A stretch of DNA of 64,000 bases from Paulinella micropora (GCA_009731375.1 BJOX01000298.1:287824-351823), one strand, 5' to 3'. Positions 42,695-52,560 are shown, counted from the first letter of the stretch. The notes: generated by a model from the letters alone, not told the origin. Numbers and translations: made by a program.

Positions 42695-42733
42695 GATGTT
42701 TTACGAAGGCACGAAGTGCATGAATAAAATATC
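42695..42733. repeat. gene-flanking hairpin H15 (E2), short form
   Basis: Outer stem gatgtttta / taaaatatc with inner gcacgaagtgc. It overlaps the membrane-protein stop codon (42732-42734, minus strand). Confidence 0.75.
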
Positions 42734-43085
42734 ATTTCTTTGAACTAGAAGGCGATGGAAGGCAAATGCCAATAAGCAATGTCAAAATTCCGACATAAGT
42801 ATTAGCAACCTCACAAGGTAAGTTATTTTCAGATAGCCTCACGATACAAAGTGTTATAATGGCAATAATGATACCCATTTGAAATAAGTATTTAATTAAT
42901 CTGCTGTCTGTCGGTCTGTTTTTTATACAACAACAATTCCAGTTATCTTCCAATTCGTGCTCTATTTTTTTTTCCTCAGTCTTTAGTTCTACTTCAAGAA
43001 CACGAGACTTTAATTCTGGAGTTAGTTCGCCATCCATATCCATAATAGGTGGTGGTCTGTGAAGTCTAGTCGTATTATTTGACAT
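42732..43085 (-). CDS. E2 two-helix membrane protein
   Basis: 117 residues from 'MSNNTTRLHRPPPIMDMD' (43085), intact. 'GELTPELKSRVLEVELKTEE' is an amphipathic or coiled region, followed by 'NCCCIKNR' and two hydrophobic helices ('GIIIAIITLCIV' and 'YVGILTLLIGICLP'). Its start overlaps the end of the fibre gene by 11 bases, an overlap kept in E1 and E3. It may be a virion membrane or lysis-type protein; function unknown. Confidence 0.7.
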   Translation of the reverse strand: MSNNTTRLHRPPPIMDMDGELTPELKSRVLEVELKTEEKKIEHELEDNWNCCCIKNRPTDSRLIKYLFQMGIIIAIITLCIVRLSENNLPCEVANTYVGILTLLIGICLPSPSSSKK

Positions 43086-46000
43086 TTTCTCTGATTTCTT
43101 GTAGTATATTCATAAGATTTTTATTTTCTTTTTCTAAATTAACTACCTTTTCCGCCATGTGTTGAAAAGCGCTGACTAATATTGGTATGAAGTCTGTGTA
43201 TGTTATGCCTTCAAGGTAGCCTTCTCCATCCTCTGCTTTTATCCCACTTTCAGATACAAATTCTGGAAATATTTTTTTTACCTCATCCGCAATAAATCCG
43301 TGGTTCTTTTTTTCTTTCTTTTCGTCTGATTTCAAATAATATGAACAACAATTTATTTTCATTAGTTTCTCGCAACAATCACCGCAGTCTAATGACTTAA
43401 TATCTGCTTTTAATCTCCTGTCCGACGAGTTTGTCCAAGCACCATTAAGAGGAATATAATTATAACTACCAGACGGCTCACCAGTAGTAGAGTTTGAAGT
43501 AGTCCAAGCGTGAAGCAAACCAGTAGAAGAAACAATTACTCCATAATTCGTATATCCTCCAGATTTAAAATATAGTTGTGCGTCGACGGTAGTACTAGAA
43601 GCGGGTCTTTTTCGTATGGTTAAAAAACCGCTGGATGCTGTTGGGATGACTACCTCTCCCGACGTACTAATGTTAATCGCCTCAGTCCAAGTTATATTAT
43701 TTCCCGCTGTTGTTCCAGTATTATAATAAAAAGCACGTTTGTTTGAGACTTTGTATATTTGAAAGTTTGAGCCAGAATTACTTGATTTCCAGTTTGAGCC
43801 GTCATAATAAGCATCAAAACTTAAGCCTATATTGTCGTGTGTCCAATTCAATAATTGGAATGTTGGATAAGCATCCGCTGTTGTTATCGCCTGCAAGTGT
43901 GCTCCTCCAATATTTGAAGCCGTCCCGTATATTTCTAAACCACCTGTCGCACCTGTGCCTTTTGTTGTGTTTCCTAGTATGATTATCGGCTTACCTGATG
44001 CTGTTGTTATTTTATCGCTTGTTGCCAATGTCGTTGTTGATATCCCCGCATTTGCCGTTATTAATCCACTCGCGGTTGCGGTTGTTGTTGATATTCCCGC
44101 ATTTGCCTTTATTAATCCGCTTGCGGTTGCCGTTGTTGTTGATATACCCGCATTTGCCGTTATCGCTCCACTTGCTGTTATTGCCTTCGTTGTTAATAAG
44201 CCCGATGTGTCAAGTTCCAGAGCGAGAGACCAAGGAACAGCAACCCCCACACTTTTCCCGCTATCATACAAAAATCTAAGTTTATTATTCCATTTACTAA
44301 TTAGAAAATTAGAACTCGCACAACTTGGTTTCCATCCGACAGCATCCAAATACGCATCAAAAGTCATATTTTTGTTATTATGACTTAAATTAATTAGTTG
44401 AAAAGTGGGATATATATCTTCTGTTGTAATAGCCTGTAAATGTGCTCCAGTTGTATTATTGTTATAAGTCCCATACAATTCTAAACCCGCTGTTGTTCCT
44501 ATTCCTTTCGTTGTATTGCCTATGATTATTGGCATACCTGATGCTGTTGTTATTTTGTCGCTCGTTGCCAATGTTGTTGTAGTCATGCCAGCGGTTGAAG
44601 TAATTGTAGTTCCCGTTATTGTTCCGCCATTTGTTATATTGTTTGAGTTCATATCCAAAGCACCATAAAACCGCATACCGCCAGCATTGTTAAAACGGAC
44701 AATGTCAGACGAAGCACTTTTATTATCCAAAAGTTTTGAAATATAAAGTCCCGCCCCTTTTACATCAGATGCTACATTCGTAAATACATAACCTTTACAT
44801 CAGATGCTACATTCGTGAATACATAACCTCTTTGGTTCGCGGTTCCACTTGTAGCAGTATTTAGAGTAAATAAGAAATATTGATAATCTCCTGATGTCTG
44901 TGAAAAGAATATATCACCTCCATTTTGGTTTAATATCCTCGCCCCATTGTATGTAATATTTCCGCCATTAGTGATAGTTTGATTATTAAAATCGGCATTG
45001 TTCGTTAAAGTTAGATATTTTATCGTAGTGCTCGCCCCATTGAATGTTTTACTTCCCGTTATGGTTTGGTCTGTTGTTAGTTTCACACAATTGTCATCCA
45101 GATATTGCCTATTTACCGCTTCATTCGCATTTTGTGGTGCTCCTAGATTAATAATCCGACTACTATTACAATCTAAGCCCGTGGCATTAATCCACGCAAC
45201 AATCGTCCCGTCAATAATAAAACTTATTTTTTTCGTAGAAATTTCAAAGTTGTAATATGTTGCCGTGTTCATATCCAAACTAGCAATAGACCCGATATTA
45301 CTGGTAGAATTGAAAACGATAAATGCGCCCTTTGTTGTCGCATTCGTTGAATTTCCAGTTATTCCAAGAGCACTGCTAAATGTCTTGATTCCTGCTATGG
45401 TTTGGTTTCCTGAGGTTTTAACTGCCGAAGTATCAAGGACAGAAACATCCACACCATCAACAAGATTTACATTTGTTATGCTTTGGTTTCCCATATTTAG
45501 CCCACCCGTCATACTGGCTGTGCCGTCTAATCTAAGAAAGGGTGATGCCACGTTTCTCCATTGTCCAGTGCTATAAATGAGTAGTTGATTGTCTGATGCT
45601 GTTGTTATAATCACATCGTTATGTGTATCAATACTTCCACTCGCCGACACTTTTGCCGTGTTCGTATCATGCTCTGATAACCAAGTTGTGATAGACCTGC
45701 CATTTAGTTGATTCACATTTGTTATGTTTTGGTTTCCCATATTTAGTCCTCCCGTCATGCTGGCTGTGCCGTCTAATCTAAGAAAGGGTGGTGTGGTGTT
45801 TCTCCATTGTCCTGTGCTATACATAATCAGTTGGTTATCTGCTGGAAAGCCTGTTATTGTCACATCGCTGTGGCTATCTATACTTCCACTCGCCGACACC
45901 TTATTATTATTATCATTATGCTCAAATATCCATTCATCAACACCTTTGTCATTTAGTAAATTAACTCCTGTTATATTCTTCCTTCCCATACTAATGTTGC

Positions 46001-46514
46001 CTGTTTCATCAACATTTATCGGAAATGTTTTATTTACCCAGTTTATTGAGTTATATGTTAGATAACTATTCATCGCCACTGGTGCTGTAATGACTACATC
46101 TGAAAGTGTATCAATTGAACCAAGGGCGGTATTCTTCCATTTGCCTTCTACATCGTTGTAAGTTAAGTATTGTCCACTTGCTTGTGCAAATATGTTTGTG
46201 TCTATCAAATTACATAAACTGGTTTGGTGCGGATTACTTGTATTAGAGCGGTGTTGAGTTGAGGCTTTGACTTCGTCATTATCCCTTACTCGTTGCTCTG
46301 TATAGTATAAATTTTTTCCTTCTTTGATGTCGGTTGTTGATTTGCTTGATAACCTTGTATCAAATCGGCCGTCAGTGTAATAAAGATTTATCGGGTCGGC
46401 ATCTTCTGGCACTCTGTCTGTGTTTAAGCCCACTATGTTTGTGTTCGTTAAGTCTAAGTTAAGACTATCAACAGCAATTTCTGACAAGCCTAAGAGAGAC
46501 TTATATTGCGACAT
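43075..46514 (-). pseudogene. E2 fibre protein with S74 chaperone domain, disrupted by a 35 bp duplication
   Basis: Start 'MSQYKSLLGLSEIAVDSL' at 46514. About 1,135 residues would be expected. The N-terminal 'NLYYTDGRFDTRL' motif is followed by repeats such as 'SMTGGLNMGNQNITNVNQL' and 'KLTTDQTITGSKTF', then 'ITANAGISTTTATASGL' repeats, and a C-terminal intramolecular chaperone domain ('SDRRLKADIKSLDC', 'HGFIADEVKKIFPEF'). A 35 bp tandem duplication at 44759-44828 shifts the frame and splits the gene into 44772-46514 and 43075-44730. S74 domains trimerise fibres and are then auto-cleaved. Apart from the duplication the two halves are open. Confidence 0.85.
44759..44828. repeat. 35 bp tandem duplication in E2 fibre
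   Basis: Units 44759-44793 and 44794-44828 differ at one base. Since 35 is not a multiple of 3, the copy causes the only frameshift in the gene. The corresponding site in E1 has a single unit. Confidence 0.95.
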
Positions 46515-46574
46515 TGATATATAAAATAAATATTTAATTTTAAAAATACTAAAATATAATAATCTTAGTATAGA
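46515..46574. promoter_or_regulatory. E2 divergent promoter, fibre / acidic-basic protein
   Basis: 60 bp between divergent start codons. It contains 'atatataaaataaatattta' and 'tataataatcttagtata'. The matching 59 bp spacer in E3 (61034-61092) is almost identical, while surrounding third-codon positions differ. The spacer therefore looks constrained. Confidence 0.65.
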
Positions 46575-47092
46575 ATGCAGTCCCCTGAAGCAAGTCGTAA
46601 GAATTGGGGTAGTGCTGTGGAAGGAATAAAAGCGAAAGCGAAACAACGAAAGATGGAGCATGCTAAAAATGTTTTGGCGCAATACCGAAATGCTGTAAAG
46701 CAAGAAGATGAAGATATGGAGGAACGAATAAAACAAATTGAAGAAAAGAACTTGGCTAAGGATATTATTACTGAACATGATAATGATAGCCCAGAGGAGA
46801 AGAATGAGAGCGAAGATGAGGTTGATTTCACTGATATCATTGCCGAAAAGATGGCGAAAATGAAAATCAAAAGAGCGAAAACGGAGACTAAGAGAGCGAA
46901 GAAAATAAGAAGCCAGAGACAGAGCCAGAGAGCGAAGAAAGTGAAAGTGAGAGTAGTGAAGAAGAAATACCAAAGCCTAAGAAGGGGAAAGGAAAAAAGT
47001 CTAGCAGTGTAAGTGTAAAAGTATATAATCAATCTTTTGGCGGTGCTAAGAAAGAAAAAAGTGATGTTGAAAAATGTTTCTTAAAGTTTTAA
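46575..47092 (+). pseudogene. E2 acidic/basic low-complexity protein, frameshifted
   Basis: Start 'MQSPEASRKNWGSAVEGI'. Conserved core 'FTDIIAEKMAKMKI'. A frameshift near 46900 in an AGAG-rich tract replaces the Glu/Ser-rich segment. The true C-terminus ('YNQSFGGAKKEK' and 'KCFLKF') continues in another frame to TAA at 47090-47092. The E3 copy is intact at 173 residues. Its stop shares TTAA (47089-47092) with the convergent methyltransferase stop. Unknown function. Confidence 0.65.
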
Positions 47093-47831
47093 AAATTTGA
47101 AATTAATAATTCTCTTACTGCTTTTCTTTTAGCATTATTTAATACATAAGTTGTTTTCACTTTCCTTATCTTAAAGTCTTTAAAAATATGTTTTATTTTT
47201 TTGGAATAGTTATAAGATAAAATAAATTTACCTTTTATTCCTTTTAGCGCATTATATACTTCCTCTGGAGACGCATGGTGTTTATATCCCCAACTTTTTT
47301 TTTCTTCTTCATCATATGGTGGGTCAAGATAGAAAAATGTGTCTTGTGTGTCATATTTTTTATCACTGCTTTAAAGTCTTTGTTTAATACTATAGCGTCT
47401 TTCAATCTATCTTTTAATTTTTCAATGTTTTTCTTAAAATGTTCCCTTGAAGATAGCCTATCATAATTTCTGTAATCGGCGAAAGAACTTCTATTTCCGG
47501 CGAATGAATTAAATGATAAATATAAATTTCTGTAAAGTCTCATACTTGGTTCTTTGAATTTACCTTTTTAAAATTTTTCAAATTTGATTCTTGAAGGTGT
47601 AAAATCATATCTATTAATTGTTTCTACTGGCACTTTCTTCATATCTTTCCATATGTGATAAATATCTTTATCCAAATCATTGATGACTTCTAAATCGGAT
47701 GGTTCTTTTTTTCTAAATACACTTCCAGCACCGATAAAAGGTTCGACATAAATTTTGTGAGTTGGTATTATTAATGGAACGATTACTTTTTTTAGAAAAT
47801 GTTTTCCCCCCACCCTAGGAAAAAATGACAT
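47089..47831 (-). pseudogene. E2 Dam-like (D12 class) adenine DNA methyltransferase, two lesions
   Basis: Start 'MSFFPRVGGKHFLKKVIV' at 47831. Motif I 'YVEPFIGAGSVF' binds S-adenosylmethionine, and 'INDLDKDIYHIWK' follows as in Dam/D12 enzymes. The catalytic motif, read in the shifted frame near 47320, is 'YLDPPY' (DPPY type), with 'KFILSYNYS' after it. Lesions: in-frame TAA at 47568-47570 and a 1-base shift in an A run near 47365. D12 enzymes methylate adenine N6. E1 and E3 have no counterpart. It may modify element DNA; single-copy lesions at homopolymers could be sequence errors. Confidence 0.8.
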
Positions 47832-47860
47832 GGTATATAATCTATTATATAATAGATTGG
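47832..47860. promoter_or_regulatory. E2 divergent promoter with 20 bp perfect palindrome
   Basis: Only 29 bp separate the methyltransferase and integrase start codons, and 47839-47858 is a perfect 20 bp palindrome centred on 'tatata'. A symmetric site could bind a dimeric regulator or place TATA-like elements for both directions. Confidence 0.7.
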
Positions 47861-48828
47861 ATGGACAATAAACATATAATTATTAATTCGGAAGACGCCC
47901 CTACGGGAGAAGTAGTTAAAACAAAAGAAGAAGAAGCACTTGAAATTCACCACCAGAAAAAGAACCCAAAAATATGGAATACCATATGGGTTGATAAACC
48001 ATTAGACCAAGTTTTTCTTGACTTAGCGGATATGAGTAAGATAAAGGACAAGAAAGGCAATAAGGGCTATGCTTGGATGCTTGTTTGGATTGATTGCCAT
48101 TCGCGATATTTAATAATCATTCCATTAAAAAATAAAACCGCAAAAGAAGTCTATTATGCCTTGAAATCAATCAAATATAAACCAAAGTCAATTACTACTG
48201 ACAGCGGTGGAGAATATAAAGGAGCAACCCGCGAATATTTTATTGAAAATGGAATTAAACATGATGTCGTTGAAGTTGGCGACCATAGAGCGCTTGCGGT
48301 TGTTGATAGAGTTATAAGAAGTATTAGGAGATGGCTTGACCTTTTATTTGAAACCAATCGTAATTTTGATTGGGTTAGTTATATTCAAGACTTAGTAGAT
48401 GCCTATAATCATAACTTCATAGAGGAATTCAAGCCAAACATGTATTTTTCGGGAGAGACAAAAATAAACAGAAAATCACGCGAGATAATTTAATTAACGA
48501 ATTTAATGTTGGTGATAGTGTAAGAAAAGAAAATAAACGAAATGTTTTTTCAAAAGGTGGTAAGACTTTCAGCAAAATTATTTATAAAGTCAAGGGGCGT
48601 TCTGGATTCAAAATCATATTAAATCACGATGAGTTGGTAAGCCCACGTGATTTATTGAAAACTGATTTTGTTAAACCAGTTGATGAAGAAAAAGATATGA
48701 AAGAGCAAACGAAAGAAGTTATTAATGAGAAAAAGACAAAAGAATTATTAAAAAGAGAAGACATTCAACCAGAGAATATCAGGACGAGTAAGCGAGAAAA
48801 AAAGGCAAAGGTAATATTAGATTTATAA
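47861..48828 (+). pseudogene. E2 retroviral-type integrase, one frameshift
   Basis: Start 'MDNKHIIINSEDAPTGEVV'. The core has 'VFLDLADMSKIKD', 'LVWIDCHSRYLIIIPLK', 'ITTDSGGEYKG' and 'LAVVDRVIRSIRRWLDLLF'. A frameshift near 48485 separates the core from the C-terminal half ('SKGGKTFSKIIYKVKGRSGF', then a chromodomain-like or SH3-like 'KIILNHDELVSPRDLLKTD' and a tail with 'ENIRTSKREKK'). It integrates element DNA, producing the 6 bp target repeat seen here. The third acidic residue is Asp (VDRV), as in E1 and E3. Confidence 0.85.
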
Positions 48829-48855
48829 GCAAAAAAATAAAAGGCATTTATTTAG

Positions 48856-48936
48856 GTGAAGACAAACTTCCATCGGACTTGAACCCGCAACCTAAAATCT
48901 CAATGACTACGTCGAACCAATTAGTCTCTTCGCCTA
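48856..48936 (-). other. tRNA-like folded sequence
   Basis: On the minus strand the ends pair as an acceptor-like stem (ggcgaag with cttcacc, one mismatch). A D-arm-like stem gact / agtc encloses a loop with 'ttggtt', and 'gggttcaagtcc' resembles a T-arm. The anticodon stem and T stem pair poorly and the 3' part is too long for a normal tRNA. It may be a decayed tRNA, a tRNA-like element or chance. It lies just after the integrase gene. Confidence 0.3.
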
Positions 48937-49106
48937 ATAAGCCTACTAGCGAGATGGGAAAAATGGTATTTGAAGTGTCATTTATTACAGCAAAATTCTA
49001 GAAATTCTATTTCCGTGAAAACCACCAGCAACACCCAGACAGCGCGGTGTCTGGCTGTCTGTAGGCTTCAGACAGAAAATCGGAATTTTGTCTGGACAGG
49101 TTTTCA

Positions 49107-49412
49107 TTGGAAACCATGTCTCTAATACCGCAAGAAACCAAAACTAAAAATGAATGGATTGAAGAATTTGAAATACGACAAACAGGAAGGGATAGACTCA
49201 AGAAAGATAAAATAATATGCGAAGAAAGAATTTCTAAAGCGGATAAAGAAATTGCGCGTCTTATTGAAAAGAAACAGCCAGACCAGATTAAGATTGCGGC
49301 TATCAATGAGATGTTAGAACGATTGACTATTGAAAATAATGAAATAGAGGAGGATAAACTTATTCGCTTGAGAAAAAAGAAATTGGAAAAAAATAAACAA
49401 AGAACGCGATAA
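49107..49412 (+). CDS. E2 coiled-coil protein
   Basis: 101 residues from 'MSLIPQETKTKNEWIEEF' (possible alternative ATG upstream at 49119 or in a longer frame). Highly charged and helical ('RISKADKEIARLIEKKQPDQ'), basic tail. It occupies the same relative place as the longer coiled-coil genes of E1 and E3, next to the integrase region, and ends 33 bp before the right terminal repeat. No family recognised. Confidence 0.5.
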   Translation: METMSLIPQETKTKNEWIEEFEIRQTGRDRLKKDKIICEERISKADKEIARLIEKKQPDQIKIAAINEMLERLTIENNEIEEDKLIRLRKKKLEKNKQRTR

Positions 49413-49444
49413 TTTCTATAAGTGGAAAAATGATAATCGTGGAC

Positions 49445-49658
49445 AACTTGTTTTTATTTAAAAGCGAAATAAAGAGTAAGAGAGATTTCTTTATTTTGTT
49501 TGCTTGTATTGATTTGAAAATTTTGATTTTGTTATTTTGGTGTTTTGATGCTTAGTATTGAAAGTTCGCCAAATTAATAGGAAGGCTTATTTCGTTACTT
49601 ACAACCCGTAAGAAGGCGACGACGAAAGTCGTTGTCGCATTACGGGTTATCTTCTACT
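49445..49658. repeat. E2 right terminal inverted repeat
   Basis: Inverted partner of 29139-29352. The terminal fold is repeated here (aacccgtaa 49603-49611 with ttacgggtt 49640-49648, enclosing gcgacgacgaaagtcgttgtcgc). Confidence 0.95.
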
Positions 49659-49833
49659 TCTCTCTCTCTCTCTCTCTTTCTCTTCCGCTCTCTCTCACAT
49701 ACACACTCTCTCTCTTCTTCTTCTTCTTCTTCTTCTTCTTCTTCTTCTTCTTCTTCTTCTTCTTCTTCTTCTTCTTCTTCTTCTTCTTCTTCTTCTTCTT
49801 CTTCTTCTTCTTCTTCTTCTTCTTCTTCTTCTT
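49659..49833. repeat. TC and long (TTC)n microsatellites
   Basis: (TC)n directly after E2, then about 120 bp of uninterrupted CTT triplets. An all-serine open frame here is a repeat artefact. Confidence 0.95.
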
Positions 49834-49952
49834 CGTTTTTATTGAGAGAACAATTTTACAATTGGACTCAGGGAACGTCCACGTGATAAGTATAGCTAGT
49901 AAGTTATAACTTTATCTAAGGTCTCTCTCTCTCTCTCTCTCTCTCACTCTCG

Positions 49953-49998
<46 letters not shown>

Positions 49999-50119
49999 TC
50001 TTCTTCTTCTTCGTTTTTATTGAGAGAACAATTTTACAATTGGACTCAGGGAACGTCCACGTGAAAAGTATAGCTAGTAAGTTATACCTTTATCTAAGGT
50101 GGAAACCTACTTATTCAGT
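49834..50119. repeat. host repeat array, copies 3 and 4, right of E2
   Basis: Copies at 49834-49922 and 50012-50119 of the unit seen at 28783-28980, separated by TC tracts. Copy 4 and copy 2 share the extension 'aggtggaaaccta' and 'ttattcagt'. Confidence 0.9.
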
Positions 50120-50287
50120 TGAGCGTATTAAGGAAGATATTAAATTAGTATTCAGCGGCTCAGTATTAATATTATATTATAGTTATTAAAGTTAATATTT
50201 CTGTTTAGATATATTGTGCGGTGATATTATTATGTTATGTTATGTATATATGTTATTGTAAAGGTGTAGTCGTTTATGTGCGGTGTG

Positions 50288-50321
<34 letters not shown>

Positions 50322-52474
50322 TCTCTCTCTCTCTCTTTCTGGGAAGGAAGGGGAGAAGAAGGAGAGAAGAGGAGTAGAGAAAGTGAAGGTTTATACAGGA
50401 GATCCACCGCCAGCGCATGAGGATCTTGCTGGCAAGCGACAACGGAAGCAGAGTAGCCAACTTAGTCTGTAGAAACATTAATAATTTGTTATATTCCTTG
50501 AACACTAATAGCGACCCTAACTTCCATTATAATTATAATTAATACACGTCTTAACAGAAAATGTTAATTATTAATATCATTTGCATTTAGTTTGTTTTCA
50601 CTTTTGATTTAATTTATCACTATTAATTAATACTTTCTGCAAATATTTTCTTTAGTATTAAATTTCTTTAGTATTAAAGTTGTAATGTCTGCGTAAAACT
50701 AAATTGCACTTGAATAAAATGTAAAGGAGCATCCTGTTTCCGGTTTCAAATATCACAGTATCGACAGGTATTTTTTTGGTTATTTTTGATATAATAAAAC
50801 TATAGTGTTTGTGTATATAAAATTAAGTATCATAACTTCAACTCAGTGCAAGTCAAGGGCCCCCTACGCCAACCCCGCGCTGCCGACCCCGCCTCGCCGC
50901 GCTGTCGCGCGGCGAGGCGGGGGCGGCCGCGCGGGGGTGGCGGTGGNNNNNNNNNNCCCCCCCCCACTGCTTCAGGTACACATGCCCTGCGGGCCACAAC
51001 ACCTCTCTAACTACATCTATTACACCTCGGCTCTGCCGGCCTCTCCATCTTTTTCAATGTGTTATCATTACCGATGTCTGTTTGTATGACGTTGTCGTTT
51101 TACTCATAGCTTTGTCGATATTTTAACTCATACATACTTGGCCAGCAATAATAGTTATGTATAGAGCTGGGGGGGTGTATAGCTACAGCGAATATTGCAA
51201 TAGCTGACGATGATGTTAGTCATAGAGATATTAGCTGTTGACAGGCGAAGTCAAATTAGCTGATAGCCCGTAACGCCTAGAGCGTGATGGTAGGCTGAGC
51301 GCAGGCGGTGATATTACTGACAAAGAATAAACGTTTTGAGATGGATGTGTTAATTTTGTCGTATGCGTGTTGCGTGTTTTGCTTATTTTATAGCGATATT
51401 ATACATACAGTCACATATTACTACGCTCAGTACCCCAATGCGTTATGTGTTGAATCATCATGTCTCTTTTATCATTTATCTTACATTTTTGCTTGTATTG
51501 CATGATTTTATCTGCATGTTGTTATTCTTTTGCTTATTCTTTGATTTAACGTTGACTGAGTGGTTCAGACTAGCTGCCTGCGCTATCTTAATTTTCGTTT
51601 ATAGTTAGAGCATAACTAGTCATTAGAGAGCATGAAGAACTAATGAAGTTAGAATTGATGATTGTGAGCGGCTTATGTAATGATTATGATAGTATTTGGT
51701 CATAGAGCTCGGGGGGTGTGATAGTGTGAGCAATCTAGTAAGTGTGAGAGCTAGTGACTGAATGTGGTGAGCGTCTAATGTGTCTTTGTCATCATTTTCT
51801 TTTGTGTTGTTTCATTCTTTTTCTTTTCCTATACATACGAGGAGATGACAAATGAGGGAGTTGATCGGCCCTTGGGCTGCCCTTTCTGATCCTCACACTA
51901 ATTTTTTTAAGTTAGCAATCATAGTAATCTTGTTCTGTTTGGTTCTGTTACACTGTCTGATATATGATTGATTTTGCATCGTTTGTTGCTTTTTGCTTCA
52001 TATATTAATACCATATTTATATATATGTGGTACTTGATCATATTGCTGAATTATGAGCAGTCCTAGAGCCATTAACAACAATAATAATTCTAATGAGATT
52101 ATACTATTGGAAAGCCATTTTCTTAACTTCGCCGTTATGAAATTTGGATTTCGGAGGGTGCGTTATTCCCATATAATTATTAATTCAGTTTTAGTCAAGT
52201 AGTAATATATACTAATAATTTTATCCTAAGTTAGACGGATGCAATCAATTGCATTTTTGTCACTATTACTTAATTTCAGTCCTGAACTTTAGTATATCCA
52301 TACTATTACCTTTATTAAGTAATTTATCTGAAAGTTATTTTTCTGGAATTTCATGTTTTGAGTAGTGACGTGTACATGTAGTTCCAGTTTTGAGTAGTGG
52401 CGTGTCACTTTTCCTTCCTTTCAGCAAAGGGCAATGACTGATTAAAGATTGTCTCTGTATTCAGACTTGTCTCT
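50120..52474. other. host DNA without recognised gene
   Basis: AT-rich sequence with CA/TC tracts at 50287-50340, a GC-rich island at 50855-50950, a 10-N gap at 50947-50956 and otherwise no supported gene. Short open frames lack domain similarity. Confidence 0.5.
50887..50922. other. perfect 16 bp GC-rich hairpin
   Basis: ccccgcctcgccgcgc pairs perfectly with the second arm (50907-50922) around a TGTC loop. It lies in a 100 bp GC island next to an assembly gap. Could be a structural barrier to sequencing. Confidence 0.8.
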
Positions 52475-52560
52475 TTATTAATACTGTGACCGGACACTTG
52501 GCTTCACCGCCAAGAACCCTAATAACCTCTGTATGAACAGCAAAGCATTAACTGCCTAAA
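52475..52560. repeat. inverted repeat, left arm
   Basis: Pairs with 56813-56898. It contains 'ggcttcaccgccaagaaccc'. Confidence 0.85.

Larger units (their letters stand above)
29139..49658. mobile_element. element E2: complete Polinton/PLV-type endogenous virus, 20,520 bp
   Basis: Bounded by 214 bp terminal inverted repeats that differ at one base in my alignment, beginning 5'-AGTAG and ending CTACT-3', with a 6 bp direct repeat tctctc on each side. It contains about twenty genes covering replication, virion assembly, DNA methylation and integration. The near-identical repeats suggest a recent insertion or repeat conversion during replication. Several genes nevertheless carry single lesions, which may be real or may be assembly errors. 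Confidence 0.95.

Noticed and set aside
43710-44383. Plus-strand frames with 'AVVVDIPAFAVI' repeats
   Set aside because: Antisense translation of the repetitive fibre gene.
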